Shown here piece by piece: positions 1 through 8,661 of a DNA stretch of 64,000 bases (position 1 is its first letter; every line of letters begins with the position of its first letter). The stretch spans positions 3,534,001 through 3,598,000 of the forward strand of contig NZ_JARUBE010000003.1 in the NCBI RefSeq assembly GCF_029626035.1. Reading direction: 5' to 3'. The DNA is from Micromonospora sp. WMMD980. Its GTDB lineage: Bacteria; Actinomycetota; Actinomycetes; Mycobacteriales; Micromonosporaceae. The notes beneath the pieces were generated by a model that searched no databases, was not told the DNA's origin, and worked only from the letters and a program-made list of their open reading frames with translations. The position numbers and the translations under genes were made by a program.

Positions 1-1117
1 CAAGGGCCTGGCCCGGCCGGTGACCAAGGTGGGCATCGTCGGCGCCGGCCTGATGGCCAGCCAGCTCGCGCTGCTGTTCGCCCGGCGGTTGCAGGTGCCG
101 GTCGTCATGACCGATCTCGACCAGTCCCGGGTGGACAAGGGCGTGGGCTACGTGCACACCCAGATCGAGAAGGCCGTCAGCAAGGGCCGAATGGACAAGG
201 GCACCGCGGCCAAGCTGTACGGCCTGGTCTCCGGCTCCGTCGACAAGTCCGTCTTCGCGGATGCCGACTTCGTCATCGAGGCCGTCTTCGAGGACCTGGG
301 CGTCAAGAAGCAGGTCTGGGCCGAGCTGGAGAAGATCGTCAAGCCGGAGGCGGTGCTCGCCACCAACACCAGCTCGCTGTCGATCACCGAGATGGCGGCC
401 GACCTTGAGCACCCGGAGCGGGTCGTCGGCTTCCACTTCTTCAACCCGGTCGCGGTGCTGCCGCTGCTGGAGATCGTCCGCGGCGAGCGGACCGACGACG
501 CCACCCTGGCGACCGCGTTCGCGGTGAGCAAGCAGCTCAAGAAGTCGTCGGTGCTGGTGAAGGACGCCCCGGCGTTCGTGGTCAACCGCCTGCTGACCCG
601 CTTCCTGGGCACCGTCTTCGCCGCCGTCGACGCCGGCACCCCGCTGGACGTGGCGAACAGCGCGCTCGACCCGCTGGGCCTGCCGATGCGCCCGCTCGCG
701 CTGCTCCAGCTCGTCGGGCCGGCCGTGGCCTACCACGTGGGCGGCACGCTGCACGCGGCGTACCCGGACCGGTTCGGCGTCAGCGAGAACCTGAAGCGGA
801 TCGCCGACTCGGGCCAGCCGATCGTGGTCGACGACCAGATCAACGACGAGGTGGCGAAGCTGCTGGTGGTCGGCGACCAGCCGCTCACCGCCGAGCAGGT
901 GCGGCAGAACGCGCTGGACGCGCTGGCGCAGGAGATCCGGCTCATGCTGGACGAGGGCGTCGTCGCCGAGGCGCAGGACATCGACCTGTGCATGATCCTC
1001 GGCGCCGGCTGGCCGTTCCACCTGGGCGGCGTCACGCCGTACCTGGATCGGACCGGCACCTCCGAGCGGGTGACCGGCCGACGGTTCCTGCCGCGCGGCG
1101 TGGCCAGCCTGCGCTGA
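1..1117 (+). CDS. 3-hydroxyacyl-CoA dehydrogenase (C-terminal part, 5' end outside window)
   Basis: The reading frame is open back to base 2, so the gene begins before the window. The visible part opens with a Rossmann NAD-binding motif (VGIVGAGLMASQLAL) that follows in-frame residues KGLARPV. This is how the dehydrogenase half of FadB/FadJ-type enoyl-CoA hydratase/3-hydroxyacyl-CoA dehydrogenase fusions continues after the linker. NTSSLSITEMA and GFHFFNPVAVLPLLEIV, which holds the catalytic His, are typical of the family, and a C-terminal 3HCDH domain follows (DAPAFVVNRLL). It oxidises 3-hydroxyacyl-CoA to 3-ketoacyl-CoA with NAD+ in beta-oxidation. A thiolase partner would be expected just upstream, outside the window. 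The GTG at base 20 is in frame but is unlikely to be the true start. Confidence 0.9.
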   Translation, partial: KGLARPVTKVGIVGAGLMASQLALLFARRLQVPVVMTDLDQSRVDKGVGYVHTQIEKAVSKGRMDKGTAAKLYGLVSGSVDKSVFADADFVIEAVFEDLGVKKQVWAELEKIVKPEAVLATNTSSLSITEMAADLEHPERVVGFHFFNPVAVLPLLEIVRGERTDDATLATAFAVSKQLKKSSVLVKDAPAFVVNRLLTRFLGTVFAAVDAGTPLDVANSALDPLGLPMRPLALLQLVGPAVAYHVGGTLHAAYPDRFGVSENLKRIADSGQPIVVDDQINDEVAKLLVVGDQPLTAEQVRQNALDALAQEIRLMLDEGVVAEAQDIDLCMILGAGWPFHLGGVTPYLDRTGTSERVTGRRFLPRGVASLR

Positions 1118-1300
1118 CCGACCCGCCATCGAGCGCGGTGGCTGCGCTGTCCGTTCCGGACGGCGCGGCCGCCGCGTTCGGCGTTCCGGGCCCGGTCACG
1201 GAAGGGTCCCGGTTTCGCCACTCCGACACCGGGCGGTCAGCGCGGCGTCGGTGGCCCTGGCTACGATCACGCGTCCAGCATTCTCACAGGAGCCGCCTTC

Positions 1301-2086
1301 ATGTCCCAGCCGCCGTCCAACCCCTACCCCGGCACCAACCCCCCTCCCCCGCAGCAGCAGCCCGGTGGCTACCCGCCGCCGCACCAGCAGCCGTACGACG
1401 GCGGTTACCCGCCGGCGCCGCAGCAGCAGCCGCAGTACGGCAGCGACTACCCGCAGCAGCCGCCGTACGGCGGCGAGCAGTTGGGCGCGCCGGTCCCGCC
1501 GAAGAAGAAGTTCGGGGTCGGCAAGGTCCTGCTGATCGTCCTGGCCGTCGTCCTGGTGCTGTGCGTGGGTGGCGGCATCGCCTTCTGGGCCGCCGCCGGC
1601 GACGAGGTCAAGGACGCCGTCAACGCCAGCAAGACCCGGGTGGTCGAGCCGGCGACGCTGGGCGGCCGGCCGAAGGTGACCGAGCCGACGCTGCAGAACG
1701 CGGCCGTGCAGATGAAGTCAGAGCTCGGCAAGGACGTGCCGAACGCGACAAGCACGGCGGGCGCCTTCTACGGCGACCCGGCGAAGAAGGACCTGGTCAT
1801 GATCGTCGGTGTCTCCGGCATCATCGCCGACCCGAAGAAGGAGATGGCGGACGCCATCACGGCGGTCACCCCGGACCTCGGCACCAAGGACTTCAAGGCG
1901 GTCGACGCCGGTCCGCTCGGCGGCGACGCCAAGTGCAGCGACGGCAAGGCGCAGGACGTCCCGGTGGGCGTCTGCGTCTGGGCCGACAAGGGCAGCCTCG
2001 GCATGATGGTGGTCTACTTCAAGAGCGCCGCCGAGTTCCAGTCGGAGTTCGTCACGCTGCGCGGCGAGGTCGAGAAGCAGGACTGA
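1301..2086 (+). CDS. Proline-rich single-pass membrane protein, function unknown
   Basis: A 261-residue protein. Residues 1-66 are a Pro/Gln/Tyr/Gly-rich cytoplasmic tail, followed by a KKK stop and one membrane helix at about residues 73-95. The C-terminal domain of about 160 residues is probably extracellular and holds two cysteines near residue 210 and 225 that could form a disulfide. An AGGAG site lies about 10 nt before the ATG. Such Pro/Gln-rich tails are common in actinobacterial envelope proteins, but I recognise no domain and assign no function. A strong hairpin terminator follows 10 nt after the stop, so the gene looks monocistronic. Confidence 0.8.
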   Translation: MSQPPSNPYPGTNPPPPQQQPGGYPPPHQQPYDGGYPPAPQQQPQYGSDYPQQPPYGGEQLGAPVPPKKKFGVGKVLLIVLAVVLVLCVGGGIAFWAAAGDEVKDAVNASKTRVVEPATLGGRPKVTEPTLQNAAVQMKSELGKDVPNATSTAGAFYGDPAKKDLVMIVGVSGIIADPKKEMADAITAVTPDLGTKDFKAVDAGPLGGDAKCSDGKAQDVPVGVCVWADKGSLGMMVVYFKSAAEFQSEFVTLRGEVEKQD

Positions 2087-2096
2087 TCCGCTCGTC

Positions 2097-2131
2097 GCGC
2101 CGGGCCCCCGCCGTCGGCGGGGGCCCGGCGC
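2097..2131 (+). terminator. Perfect 16-bp hairpin terminator
   Basis: GCGCCGGGCCCCCGCC is followed by the loop GTC and its exact complement. It sits 10 nt after the stop of the proline-rich protein gene and just before the convergent VOC gene. There is only a short T stretch (CGTTTCC), as is usual for actinomycete terminators. Confidence 0.7.
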
Positions 2132-2141
2132 CGTTTCCGGG

Positions 2142-2528
2142 TCAGGCCGACGCGGCGCGTTCCGCCGGGCTGCGACAGACGCAGAACTCGTTGCCCTCCG
2201 GGTCGGCGAGCACCACCCAGCCGGTATCGTCCGGCCGACGCCGGTCGGCGACCACTGTGGCCCCCAGGTCCCGTAGCCGCGCGACCTCGGTGTCCCGGGT
2301 GCCCTCGGCCGGATGCAGGTCGAGGTGGAACGCGCCCTTGCCGTGCCGCTCGCCCACCTCGACGAAGAGCAGGTCGGGACCGTGCCCGCCGGGCGCGACG
2401 AGGACCGCTTCCGGGTCACCCGGGAAGTCGTCGTCGTTCAGCTTGCGGTCGAGCACCCGGGCCCACCAGGTGGCCAGGGCGTACGGGTCGTCGGATTCGA
2501 CGGTCACGCAGTGGATCTCTGCACTCAC
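2142..2528 (-). CDS. VOC/glyoxalase-like domain protein
   Basis: A 128-residue single-domain protein with the vicinal oxygen chelate fold pattern. It begins IHCVTVESDDPYALATWWARVL and ends GWVVLADPEGNEFCVCR, the usual last strands of actinobacterial glyoxalase-like proteins. HLDLHPAEG in the middle supplies a possible metal ligand. The GTG start is supported by GGAGG at about 9 nt. The family includes dioxygenases, lyases and antibiotic-binding resistance proteins, and nothing here indicates a substrate. The gene is alone on its strand and faces a terminator hairpin. Confidence 0.8.
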   Translation of the reverse strand: MSAEIHCVTVESDDPYALATWWARVLDRKLNDDDFPGDPEAVLVAPGGHGPDLLFVEVGERHGKGAFHLDLHPAEGTRDTEVARLRDLGATVVADRRRPDDTGWVVLADPEGNEFCVCRSPAERAASA

Positions 2529-2683
2529 GGTGCTTCCTCCGGTGGGGATGCGCCCCGACGGAGTGCGAAAGTCAGCGGGGAACGCGGGGCGCGGGATCGT
2601 TGTGGACGGACATCACCACACCCCCTTCCGCCTCTCGGCTGACGTCATGATCGTGCCACCGCCGCCGTCCCCCTGACAAGGGT

Positions 2684-2737
2684 GTTAAAAGGGGGCCCCT
2701 CCTCTACCGAAAACGTTAAGAAGGGGCCCCTCCTTAC
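2684..2737. repeat. 54-bp GGGGCCCC element, copy 1
   Basis: Two GTTAA-led GC-rich palindromic units start 31 nt apart (2684 and 2715). The second reads GTTAAG then AAGGGGCCCCTCCTTAC. The copy ends one base before the stop codon (2739-2741) of the minus-strand propeller gene. Five other loci carry the same element. Confidence 0.85.
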
Positions 2738-2738
2738 A

Positions 2739-5279
2739 TCACGGGCCGACGAAGACGGCCTTCGCGCGCCAGTCGACCCCGTCGAGGGACGGGCCGCTGC
2801 GCACCGTGAACGTGGTGCCCGGCGCGCCGTTCGCCCAGTCGGTGGCGGACAGGTCACCGGTGGTCCGGTTGACCTTGTAGAGCGTGTCGCCGGCGACGAA
2901 GACCGCGCCCGCGTCGGCGAGCCCGCCGGAGCCGGCCACCGGGAACCGGTCCGCGCCGACCGTGCCGCTGTCCGGGGTGAACCAGCGCCAGAACAGGCCG
3001 TTCTGCCCGGAGAGCGTGTAGTAGAGCCGACCACCGGCGAGGAACATGCCGGTCACGTTCGGGATCTCGGCGTAGAAGCCGGTGGTCACCCCGACGTACG
3101 TCTGCCCGGCCGGGCCGGAGTCGGTCTCCACCGTGTCCCAGTAGGCGTCGTGGTAGGGGTCGACCAGCGCCGGGGCGCCGAACGTGGTCCCGTCGAAGCT
3201 CCGCCGCCACAGCGCGCCGTCCATCCCGTAGAACAGCGTGCCGCCGACCCAGAACGCGCCGCGCGCGGTGGACCAGGCGGTGTCGTCCGGGTTCGCCACC
3301 GGGCTCGCCGCGCCGGCCACGTTCGCCCCGTCGTACGGGCGGGCCTGCACCTCGTCGCCGGTGCCGGTGGGCGGGGCGCCGGTCTTGACGATCTCGATGG
3401 CGTCGACCAGCGGGTTCTCCACCACGTGCCGGAACTCGATGTCGACGCTGCCGTCACTGACCACGGTGAACTCCCGCATGGTGCCCACGTTGTGCCCGAC
3501 GCTGGCGGACAGGTCGAGGTCGTCGAGAACGGTGCTGCCCTCCAGCGCCACGTCGAAGACGCGCTTGCCGGCGGTGCCGGTGCCGTCGTACCGGTTGGCC
3601 AGGTAGAGCCGCACCTGCACCTCGGTCCCGGCGGGCACCGGGAACTGCCAGGTCATCTCCGGCGCGCCGGCCGGATCGTACCGTTCGTCGCGGTAGAGCG
3701 CGGCGGGCGCGCCGGCCGGCACTGTCGCGTCGAGCGCGCCGACCGCGGCGAAGCCCGCGGCGGAGCTGCCGCCGTTGTGGTACGGGCTGGGGTTGCCGCC
3801 GTCGTCGACCGCCCAGTCCGGCCCGCCGTCGGTGGCGGCCACCGCCGGACCGCCGGCGTTCACCCGGTACAGCACGTTCGTCGGCTTCGGCACCCCGGCC
3901 TGGTAGACGTTGCCCGGCAGGGTGGCCGAGGTGGTCGGGTGCGGCGCGGTGCCGCCGGCCAGCGGGAAGAAGGCGATCCGCTCGCGCCGGTACTGGAAGT
4001 TGCCGATCCACGAGGTGTCCCCGCCGACCCAGAGCCCGGACGGGGTGACGAGCATCTCGGAGGCCCCGATGCCGCGCGGGTGCCGGCCCGGGTTCCAGGA
4101 CAGCGGCAGGCCGGTCCGCGGGTCGAGCGCCGCGATGCTGGCCCGGCCGACCGCGCCGGCCCGGGCGTTGTCGGCGCCGGCGGTGTTGTTCAGCCAGCGG
4201 AAGTGGCCGCCGACGTAGACCGCCTGCTCACTCACCCCGACCGACAGGAAGGTGTCGCCGCCGGTGTAGTCGATCCAGGTCGGCTGCGCGTCGACGGCGG
4301 TCGTGCCGGCCTCGAAGCGGGCCGCGGCGTCGCAGAGCGTGCCGGCGTACGGCGACCCGGTGGTGACCACCACGAAGTAGCTGCCGTCCGGCGCGTACGC
4401 GATGTCCCGCATGTACGAGTCGAATGCCTGCCACTTGCAGCGCGGCGTGTAGCGGCTGGTGTTCCAGTCGGCCACGGTGGCCTCGGTGGCGCCCAGGTCC
4501 AGTTGGACGATCTGGTCGTGCAGCACGCCGTCGGCCAGCTTGAAGTTGCCGATCACCACGAGCCTCGTGCCGTCCGGCGAGAGGGCCATCTTCTCCACCC
4601 CGACGCCGGCGTTGGAGCCGCTGACCCCGTCGTAGTTGTGGTGCTCGGTCAGCGCGGTGGTGACATAGGTGTCCACCGCGCCGGTGGTGGCGTTGAGCGA
4701 GGCCAGCCCGCCGCGCGGGGTGGTGTTGCCGGCCGTGGTGAAGATGCCGCCGACCAGCAGCCGGTTGCCGACCACGGCGATGTCGTTGACCAGGCCGTTG
4801 AACGCCGGCGGGGCGAAGCCGGTGACCAGCGCCCCGGTGGCGACGTCGAGCAGCGCCACCTTGCGCCGGGTCACCCCGTTGACGGTGTTGAACTTGCCGG
4901 CGACGAAGACGGTGCCGGGGGTCGGGCCGGCGACCACCGCGTACACCTCGTTGTCGACCGTCGGCACGAACGCGGTGTCCACGGCGCCGGTGGCCTTGTC
5001 GAAGGCGAGCAGGTAGTTACGCGGGATGTCGGTGTCGGAGTTGCGGTTCTGCACGGTATGGAACGAACCGGCCACGATGATCTTCGTGCCGGCGTCGTGG
5101 ATCGCGTCGACGGCGCCGTCCACGATGTCCGGCGAGGCGGTGGTGGGGACGGGCTTGACCACTGTCGTGTGGTTGGGCGCGGCGCCGGCGGGGGCGGCCG
5201 GGGCGAGGCCGGCCGCGGTGAGCGCGACGGCGGCCAGGGCCGCGAGGACGCGGCGGCGCGGGGCCGAGGGGTGGGTCAC
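2739..5279 (-). CDS. Secreted beta-propeller protein with malectin-like domain
   Basis: An 846-residue protein with an export signal at the N-terminus (RRRVLAALAAVALTAAGLAPAAPAGA). Residues 35 to about 430 are repeats of the type GTVFVAGKFNTVNGVTRRKVALLDVATG, resembling delta-60/DUF5122 beta-propeller blades. A malectin-like carbohydrate-binding domain follows (YRVNAGGP near residue 475 to VVENPLVDAIEIVK). The last part holds further propeller-like segments with AFWVGGTLFYGMDG. GGAG lies 7 nt before the chosen GTG; longer upstream reading is not supported by a signal peptide. It is presumably extracellular and sugar-binding, and I see no catalytic motif. The stop lies next to a 54-bp repeat. 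Confidence 0.8.
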   Translation of the reverse strand: MTHPSAPRRRVLAALAAVALTAAGLAPAAPAGAAPNHTTVVKPVPTTASPDIVDGAVDAIHDAGTKIIVAGSFHTVQNRNSDTDIPRNYLLAFDKATGAVDTAFVPTVDNEVYAVVAGPTPGTVFVAGKFNTVNGVTRRKVALLDVATGALVTGFAPPAFNGLVNDIAVVGNRLLVGGIFTTAGNTTPRGGLASLNATTGAVDTYVTTALTEHHNYDGVSGSNAGVGVEKMALSPDGTRLVVIGNFKLADGVLHDQIVQLDLGATEATVADWNTSRYTPRCKWQAFDSYMRDIAYAPDGSYFVVVTTGSPYAGTLCDAAARFEAGTTAVDAQPTWIDYTGGDTFLSVGVSEQAVYVGGHFRWLNNTAGADNARAGAVGRASIAALDPRTGLPLSWNPGRHPRGIGASEMLVTPSGLWVGGDTSWIGNFQYRRERIAFFPLAGGTAPHPTTSATLPGNVYQAGVPKPTNVLYRVNAGGPAVAATDGGPDWAVDDGGNPSPYHNGGSSAAGFAAVGALDATVPAGAPAALYRDERYDPAGAPEMTWQFPVPAGTEVQVRLYLANRYDGTGTAGKRVFDVALEGSTVLDDLDLSASVGHNVGTMREFTVVSDGSVDIEFRHVVENPLVDAIEIVKTGAPPTGTGDEVQARPYDGANVAGAASPVANPDDTAWSTARGAFWVGGTLFYGMDGALWRRSFDGTTFGAPALVDPYHDAYWDTVETDSGPAGQTYVGVTTGFYAEIPNVTGMFLAGGRLYYTLSGQNGLFWRWFTPDSGTVGADRFPVAGSGGLADAGAVFVAGDTLYKVNRTTGDLSATDWANGAPGTTFTVRSGPSLDGVDWRAKAVFVGP

Positions 5280-5483
5280 GGGCAGCTCCGTAGGATCGAC
5301 GGGGAGGCGTGTCGCTCCGCTCACCCTGGGCCACGCCCGCACCGCCGTCCAGCGCCCGGCAAGCTTTCTGACCGACCACCGCACCGCCGGGCCCGACCAC
5401 CCGCCGCGGCGGCCGGGACAGCCGGGCCGCGCCGCACGAACAGGTGGCCCCGGGGGTACGCCCGGACGGGCGCGGATCGACGG

Positions 5484-6644
5484 TCAGGTGGCCGCGGGCG
5501 GGTCGGCCGACGGGAGCGTCACCGTCACCTCCAGGCCGCCGCCGGGCTGGGCGACCGCCTTCACCGTGCCGCCGTGCGCGTCGCAGACCGCCCGCACGAT
5601 GGACAGGCCGAGGCCGGAGCCGCGGGCCCCGGTGCGTTCCTGCCCGCCCCGACGGAACGGCTCGAACAGGCCGGGCACCTCGGTCGGGGCGACCTCGAAG
5701 CCGGTGTTCCCCACCACCAGCCAGGAGCGCTGCCCGTCGGTGCCGGTGCGCACCCACATCCGGCCGTGCAGGTGGTTGTAGCGGACCGCGTTCTCCACCA
5801 GGTTGCCGGCCAGCCGGTCGAGCAGCCCCGGGTCGCCGACCACCGGCGCCGGGCGCAGCGAGGTGTGCACCTTCAGGCCGATCCGTTCCACCTCTCGGGC
5901 CACCGCGGAGAGCGCGTTCGCGGTGCCCACGGCGAGGTCGCTCTCGGCCCGGCGGGCCAGCCGCCGGCCGGTCTGCGCCTCGCTGCGGGCCAGCACCAGC
6001 AGCGCGTCGACCAGTCCGTTGGCCCGCTCGGATGCCTCCCGCACCACGCCCGCCATCCGGCGGTACTCGCCGAGGTCCGCGTCGTCGTCGCTGAGCGTCA
6101 CGTCGATCTCGGTACGCATCACCGCGAGCGGCGTGCGCAGCTCGTGCGAGGCGTTGGCGACGAACCGTTTCTGCGCCTCGAACGCGGCGCTGATCCGGTC
6201 CAGCATCGCGTCGAACGTCTCGGCCAGCTCGGCCACCTCGTCGTCGGCGCCGGACCAGCCGATCCGCTCGTCGAGCGTGGTCTCACCGAGCCGGCGGGCG
6301 GTGGCGGTGACCTGGTGCAGCGGGCGCAGCGCCCGACCGGCCACCAGGTAGGCCCCGGCCACCCCGACGACGCTGATCGCCAGCAACGCCAGCAGCCCCT
6401 TGACCAGCAGTTCCCGCGACGCGGCGTCGACGAGTTGCCGCTGCCACTGCCCGGCGTCGAGGGTACGGCCGTCGGTGAGCACCACTGTGGTGCCGGGCAG
6501 CAGCTCGTCGGTGGGGCGCAGCGCGTCGCGGACCAGCAGCCAGGCCAGCAGCACCAGGATCGCCCCGGCGCCGACCAGGAGCACGCCGTTGAGCAGGGTC
6601 AGTCGCAGCCGCAGCGTCGGCCGTACCCGCCGGGCGGCCGTCAC
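5484..6644 (-). CDS. Two-component sensor histidine kinase
   Basis: A 386-residue membrane kinase. Membrane helices lie at about residues 15-38 and 83-105, flanking a short extracellular loop of about 45 residues, and are followed by a HAMP linker. The H-box FVANASHELRTP places the phospho-accepting His at residue 167. The N-box LVENAVRYNH and the G-box GSGLGLSIVRAVCDAHGG complete the ATP-binding domain. It autophosphorylates and passes phosphate to the response regulator encoded immediately upstream in the operon; the GTG start overlaps that gene's stop by 4 nt (GTGA). The signal sensed is unknown. Neighbouring exported proteins are possible but unproven targets. Confidence 0.92.
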   Translation of the reverse strand: MTAARRVRPTLRLRLTLLNGVLLVGAGAILVLLAWLLVRDALRPTDELLPGTTVVLTDGRTLDAGQWQRQLVDAASRELLVKGLLALLAISVVGVAGAYLVAGRALRPLHQVTATARRLGETTLDERIGWSGADDEVAELAETFDAMLDRISAAFEAQKRFVANASHELRTPLAVMRTEIDVTLSDDDADLGEYRRMAGVVREASERANGLVDALLVLARSEAQTGRRLARRAESDLAVGTANALSAVAREVERIGLKVHTSLRPAPVVGDPGLLDRLAGNLVENAVRYNHLHGRMWVRTGTDGQRSWLVVGNTGFEVAPTEVPGLFEPFRRGGQERTGARGSGLGLSIVRAVCDAHGGTVKAVAQPGGGLEVTVTLPSADPPAAT

Positions 6645-7306
6645 GCGGGCTCACCGACGCGGTAGCCCGCGCCGACCACGGTGTCGATCAGCGGCGGGTC
6701 GCCGAGCTTCTTGCGCAGGGTCATCACGGTGACCCGGACGATCGTGGTGAACGGGTCGGTGTTCGCGTCCCAGACCCGCTCCAGCAGTTCCTCGCTGGAG
6801 ACCACCGCGCCGCGCGCCTTGAGCAGCTCGGCGAGCACGCCGAACTCCTTGTTGGTCAGGTCGAGCGGGACACCGGCCCGGGTCACCACGCGCCGGGCCG
6901 GGTCGAGTTCCAGGTCGCCCACCGCCAGCACCGGCGGCGCGGCCGGGGTGGCCCGCCGGCCCAACGCCTGCACCCGGGCCACCAGCTCGTCGAAGGCGAA
7001 CGGCTTGGCCAGGTAGTCGTCGGCGCCGAGTTGCAGCCCCTCGACCCGGTCCGCGACGGTCCCGCTCGCGGTCAGCATGAGGACCCGGGTCAGCGCGCCG
7101 GAGGCGGCCAGGTCGGCGCAGATCCGGTCGCCGTGCACGCCCGGCAGGTCCCGGTCCAGGATCACCACGTCGTAGCGGGTGACGAACGCCGCCTCGTGCC
7201 CGGCGTCGCCGTCGTAGGCGACGTCCACCGCCATTCCGCGCTTGCGCAGCCCGCGCGCGATCGCGTCGGCGAGGTTGCGCTCGTCCTCGACCACCAGTAC
7301 CCGCAT
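6641..7306 (-). CDS. OmpR/PhoB-type response regulator
   Basis: A 221-residue regulator with a receiver domain (residues 1-115). The phospho-acceptor is Asp51 in VVILDRDLPG, and the conserved Lys lies in LAKPFAF. A winged-helix DNA-binding domain follows (LTNKEFGVLAELL to VRVTVMTLRKKLG), ending GAGYRVGEPA. The ATG start is supported by GGGAGG. The gene comes first in a two-gene operon with the histidine kinase, overlapping it by 4 nt, so the two are translationally coupled. Regulated genes cannot be read from the sequence. Confidence 0.93.
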   Translation of the reverse strand: MRVLVVEDERNLADAIARGLRKRGMAVDVAYDGDAGHEAAFVTRYDVVILDRDLPGVHGDRICADLAASGALTRVLMLTASGTVADRVEGLQLGADDYLAKPFAFDELVARVQALGRRATPAAPPVLAVGDLELDPARRVVTRAGVPLDLTNKEFGVLAELLKARGAVVSSEELLERVWDANTDPFTTIVRVTVMTLRKKLGDPPLIDTVVGAGYRVGEPA

Positions 7307-7465
7307 CCCGGCCTCCCGCCTCGTGACCTCCCACAACCTAGTGCCGGCGACCAAACGACAGGCACGCGCCGCCGTTGCAGAAATTCTTCGGGTACGCGAT
7401 GCTCGCCGGCAACGATCGACAACGCCCGCGGCCGACCCGCCCGGCCCGAGCCGAACGGAGCCCCG

Positions 7466-8661
7466 ATGACCACCGTCGACCCCGGCCGGGACGTCGCATA
7501 CCACCGCTTCCGCTTCCCCGCCGACCGCGAGCGGGGCCACGCCGACGGGCTCCGGAACGGTCCGGACGGGCTCACGCCCGACGCCGCGACCGGCCGGCCC
7601 ACGCACGCCGACCCGCGCCCCGGAACCTGGACCTCGCCGGTGGTGCCGGTCGGCTTCACCACCACCGAACTGGTGCCGTCGTGGACCGCCGACACACCCC
7701 CCGGCTGCTGGCTACGGGTGGAGCTGCGCGGCTGGGACGGCGACGCCGCCACCACCGGCTGGTACACGCTCGGCGACTGGGCGGCCGACGACAGCGCGGT
7801 GCGGCGCTCCTCGGTGCCCGGGCAGTCCGACGGGCGGGCCCGGGTGGCCGCGGACACGCTCCAGGTCACGGCGCGACGGTGACCGGTTGGCAGGCCCGCG
7901 TGACGCTGTTCCGCCGCGTCGGCGCCCCGGGCGACCCGGTGCTGCGCTCGCTCGGCGTGGTCGCCTCCGCCGATCCCGCCCCGGCCGGCGATGTCGCTGC
8001 CGGCACCGGAGACGTCGACGCGCTCGGCGGGCCGTCCGCCGGTGGCGCGCGGGGGCGGGTGCTGGACGTGCCGCGCTACGCGCAGCGGCTGCACGCCGGC
8101 GGCGAGACCCGCTGGGGTGGCGGCGGTGACTCCTGGTGCAGCCCCACCTGTGTGTCGATGGTGCTCGACTTCTGGCACGCCGGCCCCACCCCGGACCGGT
8201 ACGCCTGGGTCGACCCGCCCGGCCCCCGGCCGGTCGTGGTGCACGCCGCCCGGCACTGCTACGACCACGCCTACGGCGGGGCGGGCAACTGGCCGTTCAA
8301 CACCGCGTACGCGGCGACGCACGGGGTGGACGCGTTCGTCACCCGACTGCGCTCGCTGGCCGAGGCGGAACGGTTCGTGGCCGCCGGCATCCCGCTCGTC
8401 GTCTCGGCCGCCTTCACCCGGGGCCAGGTGCCCGGGCTGGACTACGACACCCGGGGGCACCTGATCGTGCTGGTCGGCTTCAACGCCGACGGCGACCCGG
8501 TGCTCAACGACCCGTACGCGCCGGACGACGAGCGGGTCCGCCGGACCGTGCCCCGGGCGCCGTTCGAGGCGGCCTGGCAGGCGGGCAGCGGCGGGATCGC
8601 GTATGTGCTGCGACCCGACTCGGTGCCGCTGCCCCCGGCCCCCGAGCAGGCCAACTGGTGA
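7466..8661 (+). pseudogene. C39-family peptidase gene split by a frameshift
   Basis: Two adjacent frames together encode one recognisable actinobacterial C39-like secreted peptidase. Bases 7466-7882 give the N-terminal domain (WTSPVVPVGFTTTELVPSW, TGWYTLGDWAADD). Bases 7879-8661 continue it (GWQARVTLFRR) and carry the peptidase domain. The catalytic set is intact in the second part: Cys in GDSWCSPTC (residue 87 of that part), His in TRGHLIVLVGF (194) and Asn/Asp in LNDPYAP. The break is at about 7866-7880, where loss of one G from ACGGGCG would explain the shift. The two parts overlap as GTGA, so coupled translation of two halves is conceivable. No signal peptide is obvious. A sequencing error cannot be excluded. 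Confidence 0.75.

Noticed and set aside
2684..2737. Ordinary rho-independent terminators only
   Set aside because: The units have fixed length, conserved non-stem ends (GTTAA, CTTAC) and supply stop codons, which simple terminators would not share; termination may still be a function.
2682..6665. A 1,327-codon plus-strand open frame
   Set aside because: Antisense shadow of the propeller and histidine kinase genes; Val/Arg/Gly-rich, no domain, no ribosome site. Long shadows are expected at this GC content.
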